This document shows positions 31,244 through 42,165 of a stretch of 64,000 nucleotides of DNA, piece by piece (positions within the stretch are counted from its first letter, which is position 1; each line of letters begins with the position of its first letter). The notes under the pieces were generated by a model. It did no database searches and was not told where the DNA came from. It saw nothing but the letters and a program-made list of their open reading frames with translations. The position numbers were made by a program, and so were the translations under genes. Origin of the DNA: an uncultured Sinobacteraceae bacterium (GTDB lineage Bacteria > Pseudomonadota > Gammaproteobacteria > Steroidobacterales > Steroidobacteraceae); the NCBI GenBank assembly GCA_937902995.1, contig CALEKY010000094.1, positions 62,001-126,000 on the forward strand. The letters are read 5' to 3'.

Positions 31244-33022
31244 GTGAAACACCTGCTGACTGCCTTCGTCATGCTCCTCGGCAGCACTGCGTTCGCTCAG
31301 AACAGTTCCAATGCCGGCGCGCAGTTGCACGCACTATTCGATGCAGCTTGGGAGCAAGATCTCGCGGACGATCCGCGCGGCGCCTCCTATCTCGGCGATA
31401 AACGCTTCAATGCCCGTTGGGTCGACTTGAGCGCCGCGGCGTATGCCGAACGCGATCGGCAATACCGCGACTGGATCGCCGCCGCCGACCGCATCGATCC
31501 GAATGACTTGTCCGCGGAGGACCGGCTCAATCGCGATCTGTTCAAGCGGCTCTACCAGGAACGGGTCGATCGATATCGGTTCAAGGCGCACCTGCGCGCC
31601 ATCGATCAGTTGAACTACAGCGCCAATGTCCTGACCGCAAACGAGCTCACGGAGGTCATCTCGTTCGAAACCGAGCGCGACTACGAAGATTGGCTCGCGC
31701 GCCTTCGAGCGATCGATCGGTATGTCGATCAGACCATTGCGCTGCTTGAGGCGGGTATCCGCGAACGCAACGTGCAACCGCGCATCATCGTCGAACGCGT
31801 CGCCAAGCAGGTTCAGGCGCACCTCGTCGACGATCCGACCCGCAGCCTGTTCTACCAGCCCTTCGCGAGCTTTCCCGACGCTGTACCGGCCGAACGGCGC
31901 CAGGAACTGGAACGAGCAGCGCGCGACGTGATCGCAACGACCGTCGTGCCCGCCTATCGCCGGCTGCAGCGCTTCATCGAGGAAAAATATCTGCCGGCTT
32001 CACGCCAGACGGTTGGCATTTGGGATTCGCCGAACGGCGCCGAGTTCTACGCGAACCGGGTGCGTTGGTTCACGACGACGAACCTGACGCCGCAGGAGAT
32101 TCACGAGATCGGTCTGAAAGAGGTCGAACGGATTCGCGCCGAGATGCAGCGCGTGCTCGACCGCGTCGGCTTCAAGGGCTCGTTTGCGGAGTTCTTGCAG
32201 TTCCTGCGGACCGATCCGCAATTTCGGCTGACCTCGCCTGACGAGCTTTTCAAAGCCTACATGGTCATGGCGAAACGAATCGATCCGCTCCTGACCGACT
32301 ATTTCAGCACGTTGCCGCGGACACCTTACGGTGTACGCGCGATTCCGGAAGCCAATGCGCCCGACACGACGACGGCGTATTACCAACCGCCCTCCGCCGA
32401 CGGCCGCAGACCTGGCTACTACTACGTGAATCTGTATCGCCCCGAGGAGCGGCCGACCTATGAGATTCCTGTTCTGACCGCTCATGAGGCCGTCCCGGGC
32501 CATCACTTGCAGCAGGCGATTGCGATGGAACAAGGCGAGCTGCCCAAGTTCCGGCGCACGTTCGATGCGACGGCCTATGTCGAAGGCTGGGCGCTCTACG
32601 CCGAAAGCCTAGCCGATGAGATGGGCTTGTATACGAATCCGTACGACAAGTTCGGGCAACTCACTTACGAGATGTGGCGCGCGGTTCGGCTCGTCGTCGA
32701 CACGGGCATCCATTACAAGCGCTGGACGCGGGAGCAGGCCATCGAGTTCTTCCGCGCGAATGCCGCCAAGAGTGAGCTCGACATCGTCAACGAGATCGAC
32801 CGTTACATCGCCTGGCCGGGTCAGGCGACGGCGTACAAGATCGGCGAGCTCAAGATGAAAGAGCTTCGCCAGCGCGCGGCCGCGCGTCTTGGCGATCGCT
32901 TCGATCTGCGGCTATTTCACGATGAAATTCTCCGAGGCAGCGCCGTCCCGCTCGACGTGTTGGAGCAACGCATCGAAGCCTGGATTGCCCGGCAAGCGGC
33001 GTCCGCCAGCCCGGCAGGTTAG
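31244..33022 (+). CDS. DUF885 secreted peptidase-like protein
   Basis: 592 residues from GTG 31244, with GGAG at 31232-31235. This start gives a clean signal peptide (HLLTAFVMLLGSTAFAQ). DUF885 family proteins resemble M3-like metallopeptidases; the presumed zinc motif is HEAVPGHHLQ near residue 413, followed by EGWALYAESLADEMG. Other family stretches are EYLPASR-like EKYLPASRQTVGIW and LYRPEERPTYEIP. Envelope or periplasmic peptide hydrolysis is the likely role, but family members are poorly studied. It is divergent from the gcv operon. Confidence 0.87.
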   Translation: MKHLLTAFVMLLGSTAFAQNSSNAGAQLHALFDAAWEQDLADDPRGASYLGDKRFNARWVDLSAAAYAERDRQYRDWIAAADRIDPNDLSAEDRLNRDLFKRLYQERVDRYRFKAHLRAIDQLNYSANVLTANELTEVISFETERDYEDWLARLRAIDRYVDQTIALLEAGIRERNVQPRIIVERVAKQVQAHLVDDPTRSLFYQPFASFPDAVPAERRQELERAARDVIATTVVPAYRRLQRFIEEKYLPASRQTVGIWDSPNGAEFYANRVRWFTTTNLTPQEIHEIGLKEVERIRAEMQRVLDRVGFKGSFAEFLQFLRTDPQFRLTSPDELFKAYMVMAKRIDPLLTDYFSTLPRTPYGVRAIPEANAPDTTTAYYQPPSADGRRPGYYYVNLYRPEERPTYEIPVLTAHEAVPGHHLQQAIAMEQGELPKFRRTFDATAYVEGWALYAESLADEMGLYTNPYDKFGQLTYEMWRAVRLVVDTGIHYKRWTREQAIEFFRANAAKSELDIVNEIDRYIAWPGQATAYKIGELKMKELRQRAAARLGDRFDLRLFHDEILRGSAVPLDVLEQRIEAWIARQAASASPAG

Positions 33023-33061
33023 AATGTCCGCCCTCGATTCCTGCACCCAGTCGCACTCAAT

Positions 33062-34282
<1,221 letters not shown>

Positions 34283-34287
34283 TTTCC

Positions 34288-34626
34288 ATGAGCGAGCTCA
34301 CGAGCAAGAAGTGTGTCGCCTGCGAGGGCGGCGTCGATCCTCTGACGCGCGAACAGGCACTGGCGCTGATGGGTCAGATCAGTCCCGAATGGCGTCTGTC
34401 CGAGGACGGCAAACGCATCCAGCGCGAATGGAAATTTCGCAACTTCTTCCACACCATGAGCTTCGTGAATGCGGTCGCGCACATCGCGAACGCCGAAGAC
34501 CATCACCCGGACATGGAAGTCGGCTATGGCTGGTGCCGATTGACGTACACGACGCACGCGATCGACGGCCTGTCCGAGAACGACTTCATTTGCGCAGCGA
34601 AGGTCGATCAGCTGCCGAGGACTTGA
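34288..34626 (+). CDS. phhB: pterin-4-alpha-carbinolamine dehydratase
   Basis: 112 residues. It dehydrates 4a-hydroxytetrahydropterin so that it can be recycled after phenylalanine hydroxylation. The family signature NAEDHHPDMEVGYG, holding the active-site HH, and REWKFRNFFHTMSFVN are clear; a Cys-rich N-terminus (KKCVACEGG) is common in bacterial members. GAGG at 34276-34279 lies inside the ispG stop region, so translation may be coupled. phhA is not in the window. Confidence 0.94.
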   Translation: MSELTSKKCVACEGGVDPLTREQALALMGQISPEWRLSEDGKRIQREWKFRNFFHTMSFVNAVAHIANAEDHHPDMEVGYGWCRLTYTTHAIDGLSENDFICAAKVDQLPRT

Positions 34627-34755
34627 GCGGCCGGCACCAACCTGAAGACGTCAGGCCGCGGCTCGCGTTGCGAGAAGCGCGGATTCCGAAAGCAGCGCAA
34701 AGGCGCGCCCGCGTGGATCGGGTTCATCTGCGGGCGCGCAGTCGATGAATCGGTT

Positions 34756-35544
34756 CTAGTGGGCGCCCAGGCGGAACAGCACGTTGAGCGTCAGTGCGTC
34801 GGTATCGGACTGGCCTATGCCGTTCCCTTTGCCCATATCGTCGAAGCGCTGGAAATCGAGCCGCACGCTCCAGTGCTTGCCGAGATCGACCTGCGTACCG
34901 AGACCATAGAGAAGTACTTCGGAATCGTAAGTGTCGTTGAATCTCGATGTACCAGACCGGTACTGAACTTCTTGCTCGACGAACAACCCGCCCGCACGCA
35001 CGTAAATGCTCCAGAGATCGGTCAGCGGTAGCTGTCCGACCAGCGCAAGGCTCGCGCCGCGGGACTCCATCTCCGCCGCCATTTCCGGGATCATCACCGG
35101 AATGACCGAATTGAGCGTCCGCTCCGGCTGATATTCGCGCAGCGTACCCAGGTTGTGATACGCGAGCTCGGCTGCCAAGTAACGCGAGAAACGATAGCCC
35201 GCTTGCACGCTCCAGGTCGTCGCTTCGTCGTCCTTTCCAGGGAGCCAATAGACGGCCTGCGGTTCGATCGCGACACTGATGACGTTCGGATCAATCAGGA
35301 TGAGTGAGTCTGGAGGGCACGAGCAAGTTGACCACGCTTGGATGAAAGTTGGAGGCAGATAGGTGAGCACAGGCGGAGCCTCCCACCCTGCCGCAGGGCC
35401 GATGACGGTCACCGGAGGCCGAATCGGCTCGAAGTCATAACGCGCCTTTCCTCCAGCCGCTCCGAAATAGAACCCGCTATCCGCTGCTCCCGCCGTGGCG
35501 GCGGTACCGATCAGCAACAACGCTGCGAGAATGCGCACGTTCAT
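34756..35544 (-). CDS. outer-membrane beta-barrel protein
   Basis: 262 residues with a signal peptide (ILAALLLIGTAATAGAADSG). The mature part alternates hydrophobic and polar residues as beta strands typical of OmpA-like eight-stranded barrels: SGFYFGAAGGKARYDF, TTWSVQAGYRFSRYLAAELA, YVRAGGLFVEQEV, HWSVRLDFQRFDDMG and a final ALTLNVLFRLGAH. The last residue is not aromatic, unlike most outer-membrane proteins that end in Phe. An extra Pro/Cys-rich loop (CSCPPDS) between the first strands is unusual. No other domain is present; a small structural or receptor-like porin is the best guess. Confidence 0.75.
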   Translation of the reverse strand: MNVRILAALLLIGTAATAGAADSGFYFGAAGGKARYDFEPIRPPVTVIGPAAGWEAPPVLTYLPPTFIQAWSTCSCPPDSLILIDPNVISVAIEPQAVYWLPGKDDEATTWSVQAGYRFSRYLAAELAYHNLGTLREYQPERTLNSVIPVMIPEMAAEMESRGASLALVGQLPLTDLWSIYVRAGGLFVEQEVQYRSGTSRFNDTYDSEVLLYGLGTQVDLGKHWSVRLDFQRFDDMGKGNGIGQSDTDALTLNVLFRLGAH

Positions 35545-35598
35545 GCCCTCCCTTTTTCCTTGGCCGAACGCGAATTTTTCAGATTCGATCAGCGCGCT

Positions 35599-36585
35599 TC
35601 AACCGGCCGCGAGTTCCTGCGGCTCGAACACTGCACCGACCGGATGGCGGAACTCGCGCTGTGCGAAGGCAATGCGTTCCTCGGGGGGCGCCGCAAAATC
35701 GGCGCGCGCCTCGCATATCCGTAGCCGTCTCAACAGTCCTTGACGATTTGCAATTTGAATCGCGAGTCCGGGACGCGCATTCAGCTCCAGCACGAGCGGA
35801 CCGCGATGCTTGTCGAGCACGATGTCGACGCCGATGTAGCCGAGCCCCGTGATGTCGTAACACCGGGCCGAGATGTCCAGAATCGTGCGCCAATCCGGAA
35901 TCTCGAGACCGGCAATCGCATGTGCGGTATCGGGATGATGCGTCACGACATCCGAGCCGATCACTCCGTCCAGCGTCACGCCGGTTGCAATATCGATTCC
36001 GACGCCGACTGCGCCTTGATGCAGATTCGCCTTGCCCCGCGAAGCGCGCGTCGGCAAGCGCACCATGGCCATGATCGGGATGCCGCGAAACACGATGACG
36101 CGAATGTCGGGCACCCCCTGGAAGCTCACCTGCTCGAACAACGAGGAGAAATGCACGAGCGCCTCGACGATCACGACGTCGGGCACGCCGCCGAGACTGA
36201 ACTGGCCGCTGATCGCATTCGACAGGTGGTATTCCAGCTCCTCGCGATCGAACAGCTCGCCGTTGATCGCGCGATAGCGAGCGCCGCTGCGCCCCGCGAT
36301 GACCACGATGCCGTCGCCGGCACTGCCGTGCGCCGGTTTGAGCACGAACTCCTGGCGCGATCCGACGATCTCCGGAAGCCTGCGGATGTCGTGCTGCGTT
36401 TCGATGACGCCGTACAGCTCCGGTACGGCAATTCCGGCTTGCAACGCGAGCCGCTTGGTTCTGAGTTTGTCGTCGACGAGCGGATACAGGCGCCGTGGAT
36501 TGAACCTGAGAATGTAATCGCCGTTGCGCCGGTTGAGGCCGAGCACGCCTTCCTCTGCGAGCTTGCGATAGCGGGAGAACACCAT
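35599..36585 (-). CDS. alpha-L-glutamate ligase-like protein (RimK-related ATP-grasp)
   Basis: 328 residues, an ATP-grasp ligase related to RimK: FVLKPAHGSAGDGIVVI (ATP-binding Lys and glycine loop) and GVDIVLDKHRGPLVLELNAR (metal-binding acidic residues). The N-terminal RYRKLAEEGVLGLNRRN is seen in this subfamily. It starts 17 bp after the stop of the inactive-transglutaminase/7TM gene on the same strand. Such pairs are known in proteobacteria and were proposed to add a peptide or amino-acid tag to a substrate held by the 7TM partner; the substrate is unknown. Confidence 0.88.
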   Translation of the reverse strand: MVFSRYRKLAEEGVLGLNRRNGDYILRFNPRRLYPLVDDKLRTKRLALQAGIAVPELYGVIETQHDIRRLPEIVGSRQEFVLKPAHGSAGDGIVVIAGRSGARYRAINGELFDREELEYHLSNAISGQFSLGGVPDVVIVEALVHFSSLFEQVSFQGVPDIRVIVFRGIPIMAMVRLPTRASRGKANLHQGAVGVGIDIATGVTLDGVIGSDVVTHHPDTAHAIAGLEIPDWRTILDISARCYDITGLGYIGVDIVLDKHRGPLVLELNARPGLAIQIANRQGLLRRLRICEARADFAAPPEERIAFAQREFRHPVGAVFEPQELAAG

Positions 36586-36602
36586 TCACCCTCCCCGCAC
36601 GG

Positions 36603-38132
36603 TCATGCTCGCTGTTCTCTGGCAATGGCGCGGAAGCGCCTGAGCTCGAGCAGGCGATATCCCGTGTAGCGTCCCATGAGGAGCGTCGCCGCGATCACGA
36701 CCAGTAGCAGCTCAGGGAAGACGAACACGAGATGCTCGAGCCAGCCCATACCCATCACGAGGTAAGCGAGCGCGGCAACGAGCAAGCTGCCGACGCCCTC
36801 TTGGATCGCCTCCGAGGCGCCCCGCTCTTCCCACACGATCGACATGCGCTCGATCGTCATGGCGATGATCACCATCGGAAAGAGTGCAATCGACAACGCC
36901 GGCTGCAAGTCGAGCTTTTGGCTGATGACGCTGATCGCCGCCATCAGCAGGACGACGACCGTGAGCACGCACGTCAGGCGCGGCACCAGTAACAGCCGCA
37001 GCTTCTCCAGATAGAAACGAATCAGCAGCCCGAGCGAGACGATCACGGCAAACAGCACCAAGCCCCACAAGAGCCTCGTCTCGCGAAAAGCGAGTGCGAC
37101 GAGCACCGGCATGAACGTTCCGAACGTCTTCACGCCGACGAAATTTCTGAGCAGTACGATGACCAGCGCCCCGACCGGAACCATGAGCAGCACGGCGTAC
37201 ACCGTCTGCGTGGCGATGGGCAGCGTCGACAAGGAGAAATCGGCGGTACGCGAACCGACCCGCTTGGCCCGCCGCTCGGCGATCATCATCGCATCGAACA
37301 GATTCGGCTGGACGGCCAACGTGACCTGAAGTCCCGAGCCGCCTTCCAGATTCGCGATGCCTTCATCCCCGCGCCACCAGATCAAGAAATCCGGCGGCAT
37401 GCCTTGCTGCGTCGTCACGGGGTCGAAGTACAGCCATTGCACGCCGTCGTGGACTTCGAGCAGCACGTCTGGTTGCACGGTGCCGGATCGATCGCGCAGC
37501 GCGATGCCGTGCGCTACCCGCGCCGGAATCTGCGCACCCGCAAGGAACATCGTTGCGAGCTCCGCGCGCTCGCTCGGGGTTGCGCGCCGATCGAGGAAGA
37601 CGCTCACGTAAGGATCGTTCTCGCCTTGATTGATCCGACGCAGGAGCTGCACCGTGAAGCTCGCAACGTCCGCCGATTGACGCCGGGCTTCGGCAATCAG
37701 ACCTTCCATTGCGATACGCGACGGCTCATCGAGCTGCGGACGCGGCGGAAACGGCGGTGTCGTGTCCTCGACGATGCGCTGAGGATCTTTGTAAACGACG
37801 GCGCGGTAATAGACGGTTTGCGGCCCCGAGGCTTGCCTGACGGCCCATTCGGCCTCCCTTCCTGCCGGAGTGACGCGCGTGCTGACGCCGAAGCCGCGCG
37901 AGATGAAGTATTCATCGAGCACCGAGAACCCGGGCGTCAGGGTCGGGATCTTGAGCGTTGCTTTGACCGCCGCAGGACCCGGCTCGAAGCTGATCGCCGC
38001 CTCGATGTTCCACACTTCCCGCTGCTCGTGCGGCAACAGCGGAAAATCGAGCACGCGCACCTTGTAAGCCACCAGCGAGACGCTGATGACTGTCAGCACC
38101 GCAGCCAAGATGAAGATGTGACGATTTCTCAT
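36603..38132 (-). CDS. inactive transglutaminase fused to seven transmembrane helices
   Basis: 509 residues. An N-terminal membrane anchor (IFILAAVLTVISVSLVAY) is followed by a periplasmic transglutaminase-like region (about 160-260: RIPARVAHGIALRD-like IPARVAHGIALRDRSG and DGVQWLYFDP) lacking the catalytic Cys. The C-terminal ~210 residues contain seven hydrophobic helices (TVYAVLLMVPVGALVIVLL; FVGVKTFGTFMPVLVALAF). This is the conserved partner of the RimK-like ligase downstream. The fused dead transglutaminase probably binds rather than cleaves peptides. Confidence 0.9.
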   Translation of the reverse strand: MRNRHIFILAAVLTVISVSLVAYKVRVLDFPLLPHEQREVWNIEAAISFEPGPAAVKATLKIPTLTPGFSVLDEYFISRGFGVSTRVTPAGREAEWAVRQASGPQTVYYRAVVYKDPQRIVEDTTPPFPPRPQLDEPSRIAMEGLIAEARRQSADVASFTVQLLRRINQGENDPYVSVFLDRRATPSERAELATMFLAGAQIPARVAHGIALRDRSGTVQPDVLLEVHDGVQWLYFDPVTTQQGMPPDFLIWWRGDEGIANLEGGSGLQVTLAVQPNLFDAMMIAERRAKRVGSRTADFSLSTLPIATQTVYAVLLMVPVGALVIVLLRNFVGVKTFGTFMPVLVALAFRETRLLWGLVLFAVIVSLGLLIRFYLEKLRLLLVPRLTCVLTVVVLLMAAISVISQKLDLQPALSIALFPMVIIAMTIERMSIVWEERGASEAIQEGVGSLLVAALAYLVMGMGWLEHLVFVFPELLLVVIAATLLMGRYTGYRLLELRRFRAIAREQRA

Positions 38133-38274
38133 TGAAGGATCGGACGGGTCGTGGCGCGCATGACAATCGCCCCTCCGACCTGAAACGCTGCGTTCGAACG
38201 CTTACGTACAGGGGCGTCGAAGCGTAACGAGATCGCGCAAGCGATGGAAGCGACGCGCGTCGCGAACCTGGGCG

Positions 38275-39531
38275 TCAACGCGTTCCTGCCGCCAACTTCG
38301 GCACTTCTCCGGCAATACCCATTGCCCTGCCGATCAACAGGCGCTTTGCCGCCGTACTGCCGTTGACGAGACTCAAGCCGGTGCTACGCAGCCAGGTCAG
38401 GGCATCGCTCGAATTGCTGAACAGTCGATTCAAACCGTCGATGAGCCCGAGCGCCAAGGCGTTCTCGCTCTTGCGCCAGCGCTCGTAACGTCGGAGCACA
38501 CGCAACTCTGCGATGCTGCTCGGATCGCCCGTCCGCGCCAATTCCGAGGACAGCGTTTCGACGAGCGCGGCGCAATCCAGGAAACCGAGATTCACACCCT
38601 GACCGGCGAGCGGATGCACCGCATGCGCGGCATCGCCGATGAGCACGAAGCGCGGCCGACAGTACGACGCGGCGTGAGAGAGCGCCAAGGGAAAGCTCGC
38701 GCGCGGCGCATCGATCGACACGGCGCCTAGCACGTGATCGAGCGCCTGAGCGACGGCCTTCCCGACCTCTTCAGTGTCGGCTTGTTCCAAGTACGTCGCA
38801 TGATCCGGCTTCGTCGTCCAGACGATCGAGCTGCGGCCGTCGGCAAGCGGCAAGAATGCAATCGGACCGTTCGGCTGAAAGCGTTGCCATGCTGCGTATC
38901 GATGCGGATGCTCCGTGCGGACATGCGTGACGAACGCGCGTTGATCGTACTTCCAGCCGACCGTGTTGATGCCGGCCAACTTTCTGCTTGCCGAGCTTGC
39001 GCCGTCCGCACCGACGACGAGCGAGGCGGTGATTTGCCGGCCGTCGCCGAGCGACGCGCAAATACTGTCATCGTCGAAGCTCAATCCGGACAACGAACCG
39101 CGCAACAACGTGATGCGGTTCGCAAACGTCGGCGTCGTGTAGATCGCCCATTGCAGGCAGCGATTCTCGACGATGTGTCCGAGGTCGGGTTCGCTCGTCT
39201 CGCTCGCCGAGAAATGGATCGACCCGGATCCGAACGGTTTGCCCGAGGCATCCCAGACGACCATCTCGGTGTAAGGACAGCGACGATCCTCCGGAACGAG
39301 GCTCCATGCGCCGAACGATTGCAGTATGCGCTCCGACGCTCTCGACACCGCAGACACTCGGATATCGATGCTCGAATCGGGCGGTTGCAGCTGCGGGCTG
39401 GCATCGAGCAATGCAATCCGCAGTCGACCGAGCTCGCGGTCGGCAGCCGCCGCAGCCGCAAAGCACGCGCCGACCATGCCGCCGCCGACGACGAGAATGT
39501 CGAAGTCAGTCCGCGATGCCGACCGGTTCAT
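38275..39531 (-). CDS. UbiH/UbiI-type FAD-dependent ubiquinone hydroxylase (second copy)
   Basis: 418 residues of the UbiH/UbiF/VisC family. N-terminal dinucleotide site DILVVGGGMVGACFAAA, then RVSAVSRASERIL and the FAD-contact segment FVLIGDAAHAVHPLAGQGVN. In E. coli the gene in this position is ubiI, the C5-hydroxylase of ubiquinone synthesis, so the same role is inferred; UbiF or UbiM is a lesser possibility. The start ATG overlaps the ubiH stop as ATGA. Residues 380-418 are less conserved. Confidence 0.85.
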   Translation of the reverse strand: MNRSASRTDFDILVVGGGMVGACFAAAAAADRELGRLRIALLDASPQLQPPDSSIDIRVSAVSRASERILQSFGAWSLVPEDRRCPYTEMVVWDASGKPFGSGSIHFSASETSEPDLGHIVENRCLQWAIYTTPTFANRITLLRGSLSGLSFDDDSICASLGDGRQITASLVVGADGASSASRKLAGINTVGWKYDQRAFVTHVRTEHPHRYAAWQRFQPNGPIAFLPLADGRSSIVWTTKPDHATYLEQADTEEVGKAVAQALDHVLGAVSIDAPRASFPLALSHAASYCRPRFVLIGDAAHAVHPLAGQGVNLGFLDCAALVETLSSELARTGDPSSIAELRVLRRYERWRKSENALALGLIDGLNRLFSNSSDALTWLRSTGLSLVNGSTAAKRLLIGRAMGIAGEVPKLAAGTR

Positions 39532-40799
39532 TGCTGCACCCGCTTGGAGCCTGCAGAGTGCGGAGACGGATTCACCAAGGGTGCGCCGCGCGCAAGACGC
39601 GGCACGCGTCCCGCCGCTCCGAGCGAAAGTTGCGCCAGCGCCGACTTGGCGGGCGGCAACAGATCGAAGGCGAGCAAACCGACATCGCGCAAGATTTTCA
39701 CGGGTGCAAACGGCTGCGTGAACACGCGTACGAGACCGTCCGTGAAACGAACGATCTCCGTTCGGTCATCCTCTCGCCAGGTGCAATAGCGCTGCAGGAG
39801 CAATCCGTCGCCCGCATCGAAGTGCGTCCCCGCAGCACGGGCATCTGCCAACACTTCGGCAAGACTCGCCGCATCGCGCAGCCCGAGATTGAAGCCCTGC
39901 CCCGCAATCGGGTGAAGGGCTTGAGCGGCATTGCCGACCACCGCCAACCGTTCCGCCGTGTGCGCTTCCGCGCGCGTGAGCGCCAATGGATACGTGAACC
40001 GCGCTCCCACTCGAGTGAACCGACCGAGCCGAAAACCGAAATCCGACTGCAACCGGGCGAGGAAGGCTCGATCGTCGAGCGCGAGAACTTCGGCGGCAGC
40101 ATCGGGCGTGAGCGTCCACACGACGCCGCAACGACCATCGGTGATCGGCAGCAGCGCAATCGGCCCGCTCGGCGTGAACCGCTCGTACGCAACATGATCG
40201 TGAAAACGTTGCGTGAGAACGTTGGTCACCACAGCTGTCTGCGAGTATTCCCAGGTGACGGAGCCCACACCGGCCGACTCTCGCACGATGGACCGCGATC
40301 CGTCGGCGGCGACGACGAGCTCGGCCGCGATCTCGATGCGCTCGCCGTCGTGCTCGGCCACGATGCAGCGATGCCGATCGCGAAGCTCGCTACCGATCAC
40401 GCGTGCGGGTGCGATCACACGAACTCGCGAGGATTGCAATCGCTGCCAAAGCGCCGCGCCCATGACGCGGTTCACCACGACATGGCCGAGCTGCTCGAGC
40501 CCCTGCTCCTTTGCATCGATGCGCGCAAAACCGAATCGCCCCTTGTCGGATACGTGGATGCGCCGGATCGGGGTCGCCTCGCGCTGCATCGCAGCCCATA
40601 GTCCAAGCGCCTCGAACACGCGACGGCTGCCGTTCGACAAGGCGGTCGTGCGCTCGTCGAAGCTCGGCTGGTCGGACACGCCGAAGGGATGCGACTCGAT
40701 GAGCGTCACCTCGAGGTCGAGCTCGGCCAGCGCAATGGCGAGGGTCGCGCCGACCAGACCGCCGCCGCAGATCGCTACTTGGGTTGGTTCGACGCTCAT
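39528..40799 (-). CDS. ubiH: 2-octaprenyl-6-methoxyphenol hydroxylase-type FAD monooxygenase
   Basis: 423 residues. The FAD-binding start VAICGGGLVGATLAIALAEL, the ATG-motif-like DERTTALSNGSRRVFEALGL and the second FAD motif LAVVGNAAQALHPIAGQGFN identify a UbiH-type hydroxylase of the ubiquinone ring. The GD of the usual GDAAH is GN here, a small departure. It follows pepP with 22 bp spacing and is coupled to the next hydroxylase; the order ygfB-pepP-ubiH-ubiI is the classical gammaproteobacterial operon. Confidence 0.9.
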   Translation of the reverse strand: MSVEPTQVAICGGGLVGATLAIALAELDLEVTLIESHPFGVSDQPSFDERTTALSNGSRRVFEALGLWAAMQREATPIRRIHVSDKGRFGFARIDAKEQGLEQLGHVVVNRVMGAALWQRLQSSRVRVIAPARVIGSELRDRHRCIVAEHDGERIEIAAELVVAADGSRSIVRESAGVGSVTWEYSQTAVVTNVLTQRFHDHVAYERFTPSGPIALLPITDGRCGVVWTLTPDAAAEVLALDDRAFLARLQSDFGFRLGRFTRVGARFTYPLALTRAEAHTAERLAVVGNAAQALHPIAGQGFNLGLRDAASLAEVLADARAAGTHFDAGDGLLLQRYCTWREDDRTEIVRFTDGLVRVFTQPFAPVKILRDVGLLAFDLLPPAKSALAQLSLGAAGRVPRLARGAPLVNPSPHSAGSKRVQQ

Positions 40800-40821
40800 G
40801 GCGATTCGGATTTCGCGCGGG

Positions 40822-42129
40822 TCAATGCGCCCGCATCAGCTTTTCGATCTGCTCGGGCGTCTTGGCAAGCCCGTCGGTCAGCACTTCATGGCCATCGCGC
40901 GTCACGGCGACATCGTCCTCGATGCGAATGCCGATGTTCCACCAGCGCTTGGCCACGCCCTTTGTTCCTGCCGGAATGTAGATCCCCGGCTCCACCGTCA
41001 TCACCATACCCGGCTCGAGCACACGCCATTGGTCGCCGACTTTGTAGTCGCCGACATCGTGCACGTCCATGCCCAGCCAATGACCCGTGCGGTGCATGAA
41101 GAACCGGCGATAAGCACCCTCTTTGATCAAAGCGGGGACCTTGCCCTTGAGCAATCCGAGCTTCACGAGACCTTGAGTGATCGTCCTGACCGCTGCGTCG
41201 TGCGGATCGTTCCAGTGATTGCCCGGAACGATCTTCTGAATGGCCGCATGCTGCGCCTCGAGCACGACTTCATAGACGGCGCGTTGTTCCGGCGTGAAAC
41301 GTCCGTTCACCGGGAACGTCCGGGTGATGTCCGACGCATACATGTCGTACTCGCAGCCTGCATCGATCAGCAGCAGATCGCCGTCTTTGAGCTCTGCCGA
41401 ATTCTCGTGATAGTGCAGGATGCAGGAGTTGGCTCCGCTGCCGACGATCGGATGGTAAGAAGTATCGGCGTTGTGGCGGCGAAACTCGTGAACGAGCTCC
41501 GCCATCACCTCGTACTCCATTCGACCCGGACGCGTGAAGCGCATCGCACGCTTGTGGGCGGCCACCGCAATCTGTGCGGAGAAGCGCATCGCATCGAGCT
41601 CGGGACGCGACTTGTAGAGCCGCATGTCGTGCAAGAGATGATCGAGCGCGACGAACTCCTGCGGCGGCTGTACGCCAGTGCGCGCTTGCGCCTTCAAGCC
41701 GTTCACCCAGCCGATTACCCGCTGATCGAACTCCGGATGCACGCCCATCGTGTAATAGACGCGCGTGCAATGCTCCATTAGACCGGGAAGGATGTCGTCG
41801 ATGTCATTGATCGGAAACGCATCGTCCGCACCGTAGTCGCGCGTCGCACCTTCGGGGCCGGCACGTCGCCCGTCCCACGTCTCGCGCGTAGGATCGCGAT
41901 CGCGGACGAACAGCACGTATTCGCCGTGCGGGCGGCCTGGAATCAGCACCGCCACGGCTTCGGGCTCGGCAAACCCAGTCAAGTAATAGAAATCGCTGTC
42001 GGGCCGGTAGTGATAGAGAACGTCGTTGTTCCGGGTCTTCTCCGGCGCCGCCGGAAGAATGACGATGCCTCCCTTGCCCATCATCCTCATGAGTTGTTTG
42101 CGGCGACGGGCGAATTCGTCTTTGCGCAT
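40822..42129 (-). CDS. pepP: Xaa-Pro aminopeptidase P
   Basis: 435 residues. A dinuclear manganese peptidase of the pita-bread fold that removes an N-terminal residue before Pro. Metal ligands are readable: the two Asp in LIDAGCEYDMYASDITRTFP, His in HRTGHWLGMDVHD, Glu in TVEPGIYIPAG and Glu in IGIRIEDDVAVT. The N-terminal creatinase-like domain has FYYLTGFAEPEAVAVLIPG. Located between ygfB and ubiH as in E. coli. Confidence 0.95.
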   Translation of the reverse strand: MRKDEFARRRKQLMRMMGKGGIVILPAAPEKTRNNDVLYHYRPDSDFYYLTGFAEPEAVAVLIPGRPHGEYVLFVRDRDPTRETWDGRRAGPEGATRDYGADDAFPINDIDDILPGLMEHCTRVYYTMGVHPEFDQRVIGWVNGLKAQARTGVQPPQEFVALDHLLHDMRLYKSRPELDAMRFSAQIAVAAHKRAMRFTRPGRMEYEVMAELVHEFRRHNADTSYHPIVGSGANSCILHYHENSAELKDGDLLLIDAGCEYDMYASDITRTFPVNGRFTPEQRAVYEVVLEAQHAAIQKIVPGNHWNDPHDAAVRTITQGLVKLGLLKGKVPALIKEGAYRRFFMHRTGHWLGMDVHDVGDYKVGDQWRVLEPGMVMTVEPGIYIPAGTKGVAKRWWNIGIRIEDDVAVTRDGHEVLTDGLAKTPEQIEKLMRAH

Positions 42130-42165
42130 CGTGTGGGAACTGACTCGTGGGCGTGAATCGGCGAA

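Noticed and set aside
39306..40601. 431-residue plus-strand frame over the two ubiH-type genes
   Set aside because: Fully contained in well-supported genes on the other strand; Arg/His-rich shadow composition with no motif.
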